Shown one piece after another: positions 7,997-17,416 of a stretch of 64,000 bases of DNA; the stretch's first letter is position 1, and each line of letters opens with the position of its first letter. The stretch comes from Novosphingobium sp. MW5 (GTDB lineage: Bacteria; Pseudomonadota; Alphaproteobacteria; Sphingomonadales; Sphingomonadaceae), in the NCBI GenBank assembly GCA_025938935.1, contig JAPCWB010000001.1, positions 2,914,001 through 2,978,000 of the forward strand, given 5' to 3'. Both the position numbers and the translations under genes were made by a program. The notes below the pieces were generated by a model. That model ran no database searches and was not told the origin of the DNA. It saw only the letters and a program-made list of their open reading frames with translations.

Positions 7997-9760
7997 CGGC
8001 GGATGAGCGGCAGGCTCACCGAAGAGGGCCGCTCGCGGTCGCTGATCAGCGTTATCGTCGCTGGCTGCGCCTGCGGATCGCGCGCACGCTCGCGCCAGTC
8101 GGAGCCGGTCACCGTGAACTGGATCTCGGTGGCCTTTGGCGAAGGTCCAGCTTGCCGGCATGATGTCGAATTGCAGCCGCACCGGCTCACCCGGCGTGAG
8201 CGGTTGGGCATCCTCTGCGAAAGCACGGTGCCAAGGGATGCCCGGCAAGGCCCACGGTGCCTGCGCCAGCTTGCGCAGGCTGGCCTTAAGGCGGCCCTCG
8301 GTTACCACGCGGACCGAGCCGTCCGGGGCGACATCCTCGACATAGAGAAACAGGTTGGCATCTGGAGTGGGTGCGGAAATCCAGATGTCCGCCACGCCGT
8401 GTCCGGTAAATTCGGTTGCGGCTGGCAGCGGTTTTCCCGTCACCGAAGTGCCCTGCCCCGCGATGTGACAAGGCTGCATAACTGGGCCGACACCGCCGTC
8501 CTTGCAGTTCACGCCGTAATCGACCGCGAACGGGCGAGTGAAGCCGCGATCGACAGCCGAACCCTCCTTCAGTCCTGATGCCGTCAGGGCAAACTGCACC
8601 GGCTTCACCTCTGCCAGCGGCCAGCTTTGCGCAGATCGCCACTCGCCCTTGGTGCCGTTCGCACCGACCACGAAATAGTGGATCGGCGGATCGCGATCGA
8701 TCCCGGTATCGATGCCCTTCAGGTGCCGGTCGAAGAAACGGTGCGCCTCCTGTGCCAACGCGAAATCGTCATTCTCACAGTGCAGCCAATCCCCGATGAC
8801 AATGCGCGCGCCGGGCACGTTCATTTGCGCGATCAGTCCCTGATCACGCAACTCGTCGCGCCAGCCGCCGACGATGTAGAGCGGCACCTTGCCTTGCAGG
8901 ATCTGCGGCTTGTAGCTGGATGCGCTGCCCTCGGACCAGAAGGTGCTTTGCAATTGCGGAGAGAAACTGTCGCGATAGGGCAGCGCCTTCCACACGTCGA
9001 ACAGGCGCACGCCGCGCTGGTGTTCCTCGGCCGCCTTGCGCAGCAGGAGCTTGGCTTCATCGCCATCAACCGGGGGGATCGCCATGTCCTGCTCTATCGT
9101 GCGCGTCGGGCCGGTGCCCCATTGTGCGAAGATTCCGCCGCGCCGCATGGCGTCGTACTTGTTCCAGGAAAAGCACCCGGCGAACACGGCGGAAAGGTGC
9201 GGCGCGTTGACCGTCATCGCCTGCATCGCCGCATCGCCTGTGTTGGAGCAACCGTATTGCCCGACCTTGCCCGTCGACCACGGCTGCGCGGCGAGCCATT
9301 CGATCAGCTCATAGGCATCGTGCGCCTCGTTTCGGTCATGATAGCCGCGCATGGTGCCGAACGACTGGCCGTTACCACGGCGCGCAACCTGGACGACGAC
9401 ATAGCCATGATCGGTCAACCGCGGCATCGAGCCGAAACCGCCTTTGCGCGGGCCGACACCATCCCCTTCCTGCTGAGTGGCGCTGAGCGAATGGTGCCAG
9501 ATGACGGGGAAGCGGCCCTCCGCCGCATTGCCGTTAACGGCAGGACGCGCGACCAGCACGGCCAGCCGCGTGCCATCGCGCATGGGCAGGTAAAAGCTCT
9601 GTTTCACCTGCTCGGTGAACTGGGGCTTCGGAGCGTAGCGTCCGAAAGCAGAATCGGCAGGGGCCGACACCAAGGCTGGTGCCGGCCCCTCCGTTTGCGC
9701 TCTCGCCGTTGCTCCTGCCGGGACCGTGGCGAGAAGCAGGGCAAGCAGCGCAGGACGCAT
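7993..9760 (-). CDS. CocE/NonD family hydrolase (X-Pro dipeptidyl-peptidase-like, frameshifted)
   Basis: The signal peptide MRPALLALLLATVPAGATARA is followed by a CocE-type catalytic domain: RDGTRLAVLVARP, the nucleophile region GQYGCSNTGDAAM, YIVGGWRDELRDQ (Asp) and IGDWLHCEND (His). The C-terminal jelly-roll domain is present. Its last 45 residues (IQFTVTGSDWRERARDP... to SLPLIRR) are in another frame; removing one base near 8125-8127 joins them and gives 588 residues ending at 7993. The family includes cocaine esterase, alpha-amino-acid ester hydrolases and glutaryl acylases. The start codon overlaps the tonB receptor stop (TGATG). With the tannase it forms a two-hydrolase module, presumably for an ester- or amide-linked aromatic. 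Confidence 0.82.
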
Positions 9761-12435
9761 CAGAAGGATTTCCGCACGCTCACGGCAAACACGCGGCCGA
9801 TAGGATCGGCGGCCGTGGCGTCATAACCGCCGCTGCCATTGCCGCTCGGCGCAATGTTCACATAGGGCGGCGCTTCGTCGAACAGGTTGCGGACTTCGAC
9901 GGCGAAGGTCATGCCCTTTTCGAAGAAGCCGGAAGCGCTCTTGTCACCGATCCGCCAGGTCAGCGACAGATCGACCGGGTTGAAGCTGCTGACGTTCTGG
10001 ACCGGATTGGCCACCGTGTTGCGATAACCGTTCACATGCGTCAGCTGCGCGCGGGCGGTCAGCGGACCGTGATCCCACGTCAGGCTGGCGCGCATCTTGA
10101 ACTTCAGCGGGTTGAAGATCGTGTTGAGCTGGTTGGTCAGCGGAGCATTTGGCGTGACGGCAACCTTGTAGGTGGTCAGGTAGGTGCCGCTCGCCGCGAG
10201 GGTCAGGCTGTCCTCAGCCGAAAGCTCTGCCTTGTAGCTCGCCACGAAGTCGATGCCGCGCGTGATCGACACGCCCAGGTTCTGGCCGCGGCCATCGACG
10301 AAGACCGTGATCGAGCCCGGGAAGCCGGTCGGCAGGGTGCCGACCGTGGTGATGCCGGCGTTCAGGTAATTCTGTACCTGCGTTGCCGCGTCGGTGCCGG
10401 TGTAGAGGATGTTCGTTCCGGCATAGAACGACGCCTGTCCGAGGATGGCGAGGTTCGACAGGTTGGCGAGCACCTGATTCTTGTAGTTCACGTCCCAGTA
10501 GGTGACGCCAAGATGCAGGTTCGGCATCGGATCGATGTCCGCACCGATCGACCAGGTCGTTGCCGTCTCAGGCCGCAGGTTCAGGTTTTGGCCTGAGAGC
10601 GCCACGCCGGTGATCGATCCGCCGGCTGGGTTCGAATAGTTCTGGATGAACAGGTTGTTCGAGTTGCCGTAGATTTCGGGGATCGTCGGCGCGCGGAACG
10701 ACGTGCCATAGCTGGCGCGCAGCTTCAGCCCGTCGACCGGAACCCAGTTGATGCCGAACTTGGGATTAGTCGTGGAACCGACGTCGCTGTACTTGTCATG
10801 ACGTACCGCGGCATTGAGTTCGAGCCGCTGGAAGCCCGGCATGGCATTGTCCGCGCCGAAGATCGGAATGTAGAGCTCGCCATAGACCGAGTCGACGTTG
10901 CGGCCGAAGTTGCGGAACGTCAGCGGAGTGGTTGGCCCGCCGCGTGCGGAACCCAGCGCCACCTTGAATTCCTGGCGCTCGTAACCGGTTGCCAGCTTCA
11001 CAGAGCCGCCTGGGAGAGTGAGCAGCGAACCGTTGAGCCGCGCTTCATAAGTGCGAAGGCGGCCGTTCGTCGGTGCCAGGAAGATCTGGTTGGCGAGCGT
11101 CGAATAGAGCGACGGATTGGTGCGGCCGAGGCCATACGGATCGAAGGCCGTGTTCGGATCGCTGCTCGCCAAAGCGGCATTGAGCGCGGCCGTGTTCACG
11201 CCGAAGAAGGACGCCGAATAGTCGTTGGTCTTGCCGTACCCGGCCAGCGCCTCGAACTCGAAGTCATGCGGCAGCTTGATCGTGACCTTCGGGGTAATCT
11301 GCCAGCTTTCGGCATAGCCTTCGGAATCGTTCACCGGCAATTCCTTGAACATGTAGTTCACGGTGTAGCTGGTGCCGGTGAATCCCGCGGGACGCACGAA
11401 GAAGGCGTTGGTCTGCGGTACGGTCATCGCGGTCGAGGAGTAGGCCGACTTGCGATAGAAGCTGCGCTTTGAATAGAAGCCGTCGATCGAGACCGTCAGC
11501 CAGTCGTTGAGTTCATAGCGGCCGGTGCCGTTGACGGAATCGTAGGTCTGCTGCGGGAAAAGGTCCTGCCGCGTCTGGATGTCGCAGCGGTTGGCCGTGC
11601 CGGCCACAAGCGATCCTGCGGTTGCCTGGGTTACGCCGCCCTGCGGGATGGCATAGGTTGTCGTCCCGATCTGGATCGTGCCCGGGGAGCAACGGTTGGT
11701 CCGGCCGTCGGGTCCGCCGAACGCCGTCTGGTTGCTGGTGAAGAATGCACGGTCGTCACCCGACAGGTTCGAACGCTCGACATGTTCGTAGGCGACCATC
11801 ACCTGGCCGCGATCAAACACCTTGCCAAGCGCGGCCCCCACGGTGAATTCGTGGAAATCGCCCTCATCGGCAATGCCATAACGCGCGAAGACTTCACCGC
11901 CATCAAGGCTGCGGCGGGGGATCAGGTTGACCACGCCAGCCACGGCGTCCGAACCGTAAATGGCCGAGGCGCCGTCAGCGACGACCTCGACCCGCTCCAC
12001 GCCAAGCGACGGGAGGACCGAGGGATCGATCGAGCGGCTGTTATTGGTGACGCGATGTCCGTCGACCAGCACCAGCGTCGCATAGGGCCCGATGCCGCGC
12101 AGGTTGACCGTGTTGCCGTAAACGATGTTACCGCTGCCCCCCGACTGGCCGCGCGAGTTTTCGGAGACGCCAAGGTCGAAGTTCTGCGGGATTTCCTTGA
12201 TGATGCGGTCGACCGTGACCGCCGAGGAGGCTTCAAGTTCCGCCCGTCCCAGTGCGGTGACGGTGGAACCAACAGGCGGTTCGCCGCGAACGCGGCTGCC
12301 GGTCACGACAATTTCGCTCGAATCGGTGGCATCCGCTTCGTCCGCCGACTGCGCGAAAGCGCTCTCAGCGCCCAGCAGCGCAAAGGCCAGCATGCACGTT
12401 GACGCACCAGTTCTGATCGTCTTGGAAACCCTCAT
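9760..12435 (-). CDS. TonB-dependent outer-membrane receptor
   Basis: 891 residues from the ATG at 12435, preceded by GGGAGGATGAA; longer upstream starts would place extra residues before the signal peptide (MRVSKTIRTGASTCMLAFALLGAESAFAQS). The mature N-terminus has an EIVVTGSRV TonB box region, then the plug domain (about residues 50-170, with RGIGPYATLVLVDGHR and GSDAVAGVVNLI) and a 22-strand barrel ending in a C-terminal Phe (FAVSVRKSF). Sphingomonads use such receptors for oligosaccharides and plant aromatics. It overlaps the CocE gene, so ligand uptake and hydrolysis are co-expressed. A perfect palindrome at 12600-12613 lies in its promoter and resembles a site next to the MarR gene, suggesting MarR control. 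Confidence 0.92.
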   Translation of the reverse strand: MRVSKTIRTGASTCMLAFALLGAESAFAQSADEADATDSSEIVVTGSRVRGEPPVGSTVTALGRAELEASSAVTVDRIIKEIPQNFDLGVSENSRGQSGGSGNIVYGNTVNLRGIGPYATLVLVDGHRVTNNSRSIDPSVLPSLGVERVEVVADGASAIYGSDAVAGVVNLIPRRSLDGGEVFARYGIADEGDFHEFTVGAALGKVFDRGQVMVAYEHVERSNLSGDDRAFFTSNQTAFGGPDGRTNRCSPGTIQIGTTTYAIPQGGVTQATAGSLVAGTANRCDIQTRQDLFPQQTYDSVNGTGRYELNDWLTVSIDGFYSKRSFYRKSAYSSTAMTVPQTNAFFVRPAGFTGTSYTVNYMFKELPVNDSEGYAESWQITPKVTIKLPHDFEFEALAGYGKTNDYSASFFGVNTAALNAALASSDPNTAFDPYGLGRTNPSLYSTLANQIFLAPTNGRLRTYEARLNGSLLTLPGGSVKLATGYERQEFKVALGSARGGPTTPLTFRNFGRNVDSVYGELYIPIFGADNAMPGFQRLELNAAVRHDKYSDVGSTTNPKFGINWVPVDGLKLRASYGTSFRAPTIPEIYGNSNNLFIQNYSNPAGGSITGVALSGQNLNLRPETATTWSIGADIDPMPNLHLGVTYWDVNYKNQVLANLSNLAILGQASFYAGTNILYTGTDAATQVQNYLNAGITTVGTLPTGFPGSITVFVDGRGQNLGVSITRGIDFVASYKAELSAEDSLTLAASGTYLTTYKVAVTPNAPLTNQLNTIFNPLKFKMRASLTWDHGPLTARAQLTHVNGYRNTVANPVQNVSSFNPVDLSLTWRIGDKSASGFFEKGMTFAVEVRNLFDEAPPYVNIAPSGNGSGGYDATAADPIGRVFAVSVRKSF

Positions 12436-12599
12436 TTCATCCTCCCGCTCGAAAGCAATCCCAGTGCATTGGCGAGAGGAGAAGTGCCGGATTAACCGGC
12501 AGGTCCAATATCCTCTCACCCTTTTCGTCCGGACTTTGATGACCGAGTTTTGCAGCCACCGTTTGCCGGCTTGCTGCAAAGAATTTCGCAATTAGTGGA

Positions 12600-12613
12600 A
12601 ATAGTCAACTATT
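12600..12613. promoter_or_regulatory. palindromic operator, candidate MarR site for the tonB receptor promoter
   Basis: AATAGT-CA-ACTATT, a perfect 6-bp inverted repeat upstream of the tonB receptor gene and just after the marR stop. Read on the minus strand its core is TAGTTGAC, which also occurs at 13162-13169 directly in front of marR. Sharing of a rare AT-rich core by both promoters supports a common MarR operator. Confidence 0.5.
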
Positions 12614-12641
12614 CTTTATCGGGACGATTGCGTTTTCCACG

Positions 12642-13145
12642 TCAGGTATCTTCGCGGACACAGGCGTCGTACATCCGGTCGAGCAGTTCGCTGAGCAGGT
12701 GCAATTCAGCGGGCGACAACTGGTGCAGCACGGCATCCTCGGTCTTGCCAACAATGGCGAAAAGCTCGTCCAGGTGGGCGCGTCCTTCATCCGTAATGAA
12801 CAGCTCATAGCGGCGGCGATCTTCTTTCGATCGCTCGCGCACTGCCCAGCCGAATTTCTCCAGTTCATCGACGATCGTGACCGTTACCGACTTGTCCAGA
12901 CCCACCTCGCGCGACAGTTCGCTTTGGGAAATGCCGGGGTTGGCTTCGATGATGCCGAGCGAGGAGAACAGTCCCGAGCGCAGCCCCTTTGCTGCCGTGG
13001 CGGCCGCGAAGTCGCGCGAAAGCTGGTTTTGCACGCGGCGAAGCCGAAAGCCGACGAAGTCGCCAAGCCGGCCCAGACTCACCCGTGACGTGATCTGCGA
13101 ATGGCGGGGCAGCGATGCGCGGTCGGCGGGAGGCGTAGTCTTCAT
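12642..13145 (-). CDS. MarR-family transcriptional regulator
   Basis: 167 residues from the ATG at 13145. Winged-helix MarR fold: N-terminal dimerisation helix (LGRLGDFVGFRLRRVQNQLSRDFA), recognition region ISQSELSREVGLDKSVTVTIVDELEKFG (about residues 70-97), the wing with the DRRRYELFITDEGRAHL signature, and a C-terminal helix. MarR proteins next to aromatic pathways usually repress and respond to an aromatic acid or its CoA thioester. It is divergent from the TRAP/CoA-transferase operon and upstream of the tonB receptor operon; candidate operators lie in both intergenic regions. A TTG at 13160 is an alternative start but lacks a ribosome-binding site. Confidence 0.88.
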   Translation of the reverse strand: MKTTPPADRASLPRHSQITSRVSLGRLGDFVGFRLRRVQNQLSRDFAAATAAKGLRSGLFSSLGIIEANPGISQSELSREVGLDKSVTVTIVDELEKFGWAVRERSKEDRRRYELFITDEGRAHLDELFAIVGKTEDAVLHQLSPAELHLLSELLDRMYDACVREDT

Positions 13146-13158
13146 ATGCGTTTCACCC

Positions 13159-13170
13159 AATTAGTTGACA
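13159..13170. promoter_or_regulatory. candidate MarR operator in the marR-dctQ divergent region
   Basis: AATTAGTTGACA, containing the TAGTTGAC core of the palindrome at 12600-12613 but with an imperfect second arm. It is 14 bases upstream of the marR ATG and about 120 bases from the dctQ start, suitable for autoregulation and possibly for control of the TRAP operon. Evidence is the shared core only. Confidence 0.42.
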
Positions 13171-13287
13171 GCGCAGATGATTGAAATAATCTACCGTCTC
13201 GACATTCGTCCTAATAGACGATTCGGACGGACTGCTGTCAACCGCTGCGATAAAGAGGCGGAAAGCAGGCTTGGGAGTTGGACAACA

Positions 13288-13812
13288 ATGGACCTCAGCG
13301 ATGCGGCGGACGGCGGCCCCAGCGACCTTGCCGCGCACGAAGCCTCAAAGCCAGACAGCAGGCTTGCTCGAGGCGCCTACGCGGTTGGCGGCGTGGGCCT
13401 GATCGGCGCGACCCTCTCAGATGCCATCGCGGTTACCGGTCGCCATGCCGGCTTCAACCTGCTCGGTTCGATCGAGCTGGTCCAGGCAGCTGTTGTCTTG
13501 CTGGCCACATCGGCGATGCTGATTGCCACGATCACCAATAACCACGCCTCGGTCCACATGCTCACCAGCCGCCTGTCGACCGAACGCGCGCGCATGATGG
13601 CGCGCGTTGCCGCCTTCGTCAGCGGACTGACATTCCTCGCGCTGTTCGCCGGTTCGCTCTGGATTTCGACCGAGCTGTGGAACGCGCATGAACAGTCCGA
13701 ACTGCTGCACATCCCGTTCCGCTGGCTACGCTTCCTCTGGCTGGTCGCGGCGCTGCTGATCGCCTGGCAGTTCTTCAAGCGCGCCTTCGCCGGCAGCGGG
13801 GGCAAGGCATGA
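13288..13812 (+). CDS. TRAP transporter small membrane subunit (DctQ-like)
   Basis: 174 residues from the ATG at 13288, preceded by GGGAG. Four hydrophobic segments are visible: GGVGLIGATLSDAIAV (about 40), IELVQAAVVLLATSAMLIATI (about 70), FVSGLTFLALFAGSLWI (about 115) and the last near 150 (WLRFLWLVAALLIAWQFF). This is the four-helix plan of DctQ subunits. The order dctQ-dctM-dctP and the 4-base overlap with dctM confirm the assignment. TRAP transporters import organic acids using the sodium gradient. It is the first gene of the MarR-flanked operon. Confidence 0.82.
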   Translation: MDLSDAADGGPSDLAAHEASKPDSRLARGAYAVGGVGLIGATLSDAIAVTGRHAGFNLLGSIELVQAAVVLLATSAMLIATITNNHASVHMLTSRLSTERARMMARVAAFVSGLTFLALFAGSLWISTELWNAHEQSELLHIPFRWLRFLWLVAALLIAWQFFKRAFAGSGGKA

Positions 13813-15117
13813 TCACGCCCGAACTGATAGGCCTGTTCGGCATCATCATCCTGCTGGCCCTGCTGGCAGGCGGCGTTCCCATCGGCGTGGGCCTGCTCGT
13901 GGTCGGGCTCGGCGGCCTTGCCGTGATGATCTCGCCTGAGGCGGCGCTGATCAAGGGGGGCGTGGTCTCGTTCGAGGTGATATCGAAATACGAACTGGGC
14001 GTCCTGCCGCTTTTCCTGCTGATGGCGCACATTTGCTTTGCTGCCGGAGCGAGCCGTGACTTCTTCGACGTTGCCGCCAAGTTCGTCGGTCACCGCCGGG
14101 GCGGCCTCGCCCTCGCCTCGATCGGTGGCTGCGCCGGCTTTGGCGCAATCAGCGGGTCGAGCCTGGCGACCGTCGCCACGATCAGTTCGGTCGCGCTGCC
14201 CGAGATGCGCAAGGCCAATTACCACCCTGGCTTCGCGGCCGGAGCGCTGGCCGCTGGCGGCACGCTGGGTTCGCTGATCCCGCCATCGGGCGCCCTGATC
14301 GTTTTTGGCATCATTGCCGAACAGTCGATCGGCAAGCTGTTTGCTGCGGCGGTCGTCCCGGGCCTCAGCCAAGCGGTGTTCTACATGATCACCATCATGA
14401 TCCTCTGCGCCTTCAGGCCGGAGCTGGGTCCAGCCACTGAGCGCGTGCCCTGGCGAGAGCGCCTGCCCGCCCTGCGCAAGGTAATCGACATCTTCGCGCT
14501 GATCTTCTTCGTTATCGGCGGCATGATGATCGGCTGGTTCACCCCGACCGAAGCCGCGTCGGTGGGCGTGGTCGTGTCGCTGGTCCTGCTCGCCATTCGC
14601 GGCGGCTTCACGCGGGCGGCGATTATAACCTCGCTCAAGGATACCCTGCGCACTACGGGGATGATCTATGTCGTCATCATCGGAGCGCTGATCTTTGCCG
14701 GTTTTGTCGGGGTAACCGGAATCACGGAGGCGCTCTCCGGCCTTGTTACCGACCTCCACGCCAGCCCGGTGATCGCCATTGCAGTCATGGCCCTCGTCCT
14801 GCTCCTGCTGGGCTCGTTCCTCGATGGCGTCGCGCTGATGCTGCTGACGACTCCGATCTTCCTGCCCATTGCCGAGCAGCTTGGCTACAGCCCGATCTGG
14901 TTTGGCATCTTTCTGGTCCGCACCATGGAGATCGGCTTCGTCCACCCGCCGCTTGGCCTGAACATCTATGTCATCCAGTGGCATCGCGAAGGACCTGTCG
15001 CTCGGCACGATCTTCCGGGGCGTGGTACCCTTCCTCGTCGCCGATTTCCTCCACCTTGGCGTAATCATCGCCGTACCCGCGCTGACCCTGTGGCTGCCGG
15101 GCATCGTTGCAGGATGA
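13809..15117 (+). CDS. TRAP transporter large permease subunit (DctM-like, frameshifted)
   Basis: About 435 residues when repaired, the usual DctM length. Twelve or so hydrophobic segments; the family blocks LGVLPLFLLMAHICFAAGASRDFFDVA, GFGAISGSSLATVATIS, AAGGTLGSLIPPSGALIVFGI and HPPLGLNIYVIQ are all present. After IYVIQ the frame breaks at about 14979 (an extra T). The continuing frame GIAKDLSLGTIFRGVVPFL...LWLPGIVAG is the expected C-terminus and stops at 15117, overlapping the dctP start (ATGA). The uninterrupted translation that reads straight into DctP is an artefact. The protein is the ion-coupled transport channel for the substrate caught by the following binding protein. Confidence 0.88.
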
Positions 15118-16169
15118 ACCCGATGCGCCAGATCCTTGTCCTGTTCCTCTGCGCCCTGCTGGCAGCCTGCGGCAAGCCGGCTCCCAAGGCCGAGCACGTG
15201 CTGACCTTTGCCTCGCCCTATCCGCCGGGCCATCCCTTCAGCAAGGCGGACATCGAGTGGATGAAGCACGTCGAAGCGGCGAGCGGCGGTCGCATCGCGA
15301 TCAAGCCCTATTGGTCGGGCGCCCTGCTCAGCTCGGACATGAGCATGACCGAGATCCGCCACGGCCTTGCCGATGTCGGCCTCATCACCCCGATCTATAC
15401 CCGCGGCGGCGTCCACCTGCTGCGCGCGCAATCTGGCTTCTATGGCGGGATCAAGACGATCGAGGACCAGGTCGCTGTCTACGATTGCCTCAATGCGAAG
15501 TTCCCGCAATTCGGGCGTGAGCTGGATGGCCTGGTGGTCCTCGCCGCACAGGGAGGAAACTTCCCGGGCGTGCTGACCCGCAACAAGCCGGTGCGGACCT
15601 TGGCCGATATCAAGGGCCTTCGCCTGCGCGCCCAGACCGACGCCATCGATGTGCTGCGCGCTCTGGGTGCGGACCCGGTGAACATGCCGATGGGCGAGGT
15701 ATATTCCGCATTGGCCAAGGGAGTTATCGACGGGGTCGTCGCCCCCGCGGATACGATCAAGAGCCTGCACTTCTCCGAAGTCGCGCACCATTTCACCGCG
15801 CTGCGCTTCAGCCGCGGTGCCTATCCCGCCCGTGCCATGTCCAGACGCGCCTTTGACCGGCTGCCGCCCGACCTGCAGTCCCTGCTGCTCAGCTCAAAGC
15901 CGGTATGGGAGAAGGCGCTTAACGGCCAGATCAGCCGCGCGGACAAGGCGGGGCTTGAATTCGCCACATCGCACGGGGTCGAGATCATCCCTTTCCCGCA
16001 CGAAGAGCAGGTCAAGCTCGACACGCTCTACAATCGTTATGCCATCGATCAGGCGAAGCGCCTTTCGGCGTTCGGCATCGACGGCATGCCCGTATTCGAA
16101 GAGGCGCAGCGCCTCATTGCCGCCGGGGCAAAGTCCTGCGCGGCACCAACATCCGGAGTACAGAAGTGA
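15114..16169 (+). CDS. TRAP transporter substrate-binding lipoprotein (DctP-like)
   Basis: 351 residues. The N-terminus MNPMRQILVLFLCALLAACGK has a lipobox (LAAC), so the binding protein is probably lipid-anchored rather than free in the periplasm, which is less common for DctP. Family features: LTFASPYPPGHPFSKADIEWM, RIAIKPYWSGALLSS, and the LADIKGLRLRAQTDAIDVLRALGADPVNMPMGEVYSALAKGVIDGVVAP block with the ligand-carboxylate-binding Arg region. Start overlaps dctM (ATGA) and stop overlaps the next CoA-transferase (GTGA). The ligand is probably a carboxylate that the following CoA-transferases activate. Confidence 0.88.
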   Translation: MNPMRQILVLFLCALLAACGKPAPKAEHVLTFASPYPPGHPFSKADIEWMKHVEAASGGRIAIKPYWSGALLSSDMSMTEIRHGLADVGLITPIYTRGGVHLLRAQSGFYGGIKTIEDQVAVYDCLNAKFPQFGRELDGLVVLAAQGGNFPGVLTRNKPVRTLADIKGLRLRAQTDAIDVLRALGADPVNMPMGEVYSALAKGVIDGVVAPADTIKSLHFSEVAHHFTALRFSRGAYPARAMSRRAFDRLPPDLQSLLLSSKPVWEKALNGQISRADKAGLEFATSHGVEIIPFPHEEQVKLDTLYNRYAIDQAKRLSAFGIDGMPVFEEAQRLIAAGAKSCAAPTSGVQK

Positions 16170-17416
16170 GCAACGGCAGCGACCTCATGCACCGCCCGCT
16201 GGAGGGTCTGGTCGTCCTCGACCTGACCCGCGCGCTGGCCGGCCCCTATGCGACCATGCTGCTGGCCGGCCTGGGCGCAAAGGTGATCAAGGTGGAAGAG
16301 CCCAAGGGCGGTGACCTTGCGCGCGAGAACAGTCCCTATGTCGGCCGCGACGGCATCCAGGTGGTGCGACGCCACGATGACGACATCTCGATCAGCCACC
16401 TGACCCGCGCGCGCGGCAAGTACGGGGTTTCGCTCGATCTCAAGACGGCAGAGGGGCGAGCGGTGTTCTTCGACCTTGTCGCCAAGGCGGATATCGTGGT
16501 GGAAAATTTCACCGCCGGCACCGCTGACCGGCTGGGGGTCGGCTACCAGCCCTGCAAAGCGATCAATCCTCGCGTCATCTACGCTTCGCTCTCGGGCTTT
16601 GGCGCGACAGACCGCGATGGCAAGGCGATGGACGTGATCATCCAGGCCCTGTCGGGTGCCATGTTCACCAGCGGCGAACCCGGCCACCCCCCGGTGCGCA
16701 TCGGCATTCCCATGGCAGACATGCTTGCCCCGGTGTTCACGGTGATCGGCATTCTTGCCGCGATCGAGCAGCGTCACAAGACCGGCACGGGGCAGCATGT
16801 CGACGTGTCCATGCTGGGCGCGCTGACATCTTTCGTTGCCATCGAGAACTGGTCCGCCATGGCCGCCGCCGGAATGCCGGCGCGCACCGGGCTGACCGTG
16901 CAGCGCCTCTCTCCCTTTGGCGTGTTCGAATGTGCCGATGGCTATGTCGCGGTGGTGGCGGTTCACGAACCGCTGGCGCGCGGGCTGTTCGCCGCGATGG
17001 GCCATCCGGAACTGGGTGAAGACCCGCGCTTTTGCAGCCGGGATGCGCGCGTGGCCAACGCCACAGAGCTTGAGGCCACGATCAATGAATGGTCGCGCCA
17101 GTTGCCACTGGTCGAAGTCGTGCGCGCGCTGGAGGCGCAGGGTGTGCCGGTCGCCCCGGTCCGCCATCCAGAAGACGCGCTGGTCGATCCGCGCGTTGTC
17201 GCCCGGCAGGAAACGATGGCGGTCAAGCATCCGCTCTACCGATCGAACATCGACCTGCGCACGGCGGGCATTCCGATCCAGTTTTCCGGCGCGACAACCG
17301 GCTTTGACGAGGCGCTTCCTGTTTCCATCGGCGAGCATAACGAGACGATTTATCGCGATATGCTCGGCTATGACGAAGACCGCATCGCCGCGCTGAAGGC
17401 AGTCGGCGCAATCTGA
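16166..17416 (+). CDS. family III CoA-transferase (CaiB/BaiF), first copy
   Basis: 416 residues from a GTG (16166) with GGAG upstream; it overlaps the dctP stop. CaiB/BaiF features: the start LVVLDLTRALAGPYATMLLAGLGAKVIKVEEPKGGD, YGVSLDLKTAEGRAVFFDL, DIVVENFTAG, YASLSGFG and the segment MADMLAP with the catalytic Asp, then GQHVDVSMLGAL. Family III enzymes move CoA from an acyl-CoA donor to a carboxylic acid by a ping-pong aspartyl mechanism. Being next to the TRAP genes, it probably activates the imported acid. It has a longer N-terminal loop (about residues 50-75) than the other two copies. Which of the three is the entry enzyme cannot be told. Confidence 0.9.
   Translation: MSNGSDLMHRPLEGLVVLDLTRALAGPYATMLLAGLGAKVIKVEEPKGGDLARENSPYVGRDGIQVVRRHDDDISISHLTRARGKYGVSLDLKTAEGRAVFFDLVAKADIVVENFTAGTADRLGVGYQPCKAINPRVIYASLSGFGATDRDGKAMDVIIQALSGAMFTSGEPGHPPVRIGIPMADMLAPVFTVIGILAAIEQRHKTGTGQHVDVSMLGALTSFVAIENWSAMAAAGMPARTGLTVQRLSPFGVFECADGYVAVVAVHEPLARGLFAAMGHPELGEDPRFCSRDARVANATELEATINEWSRQLPLVEVVRALEAQGVPVAPVRHPEDALVDPRVVARQETMAVKHPLYRSNIDLRTAGIPIQFSGATTGFDEALPVSIGEHNETIYRDMLGYDEDRIAALKAVGAI

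Noticed and set aside
6683..9760. A single 1025-residue CocE-tannase fusion protein
   Set aside because: The CocE C-terminus and its own stop at 7993 are intact in another frame, and the tannase has its own GTG start and signal peptide; a one-base indel near 8126 creates the apparent fusion.
13377..15791. Long open frame (804 codons) on the minus strand opposite the TRAP genes
   Set aside because: Low-complexity Arg/Asp/Gln-rich product typical of the antisense of GC-rich coding DNA; the plus-strand genes have clear family motifs.
13809..16169. A DctM-DctP fusion protein of 786 residues
   Set aside because: The true DctM C-terminus continues in the next frame after about 14979 and stops at 15117, and DctP has its own ATG and lipoprotein signal.
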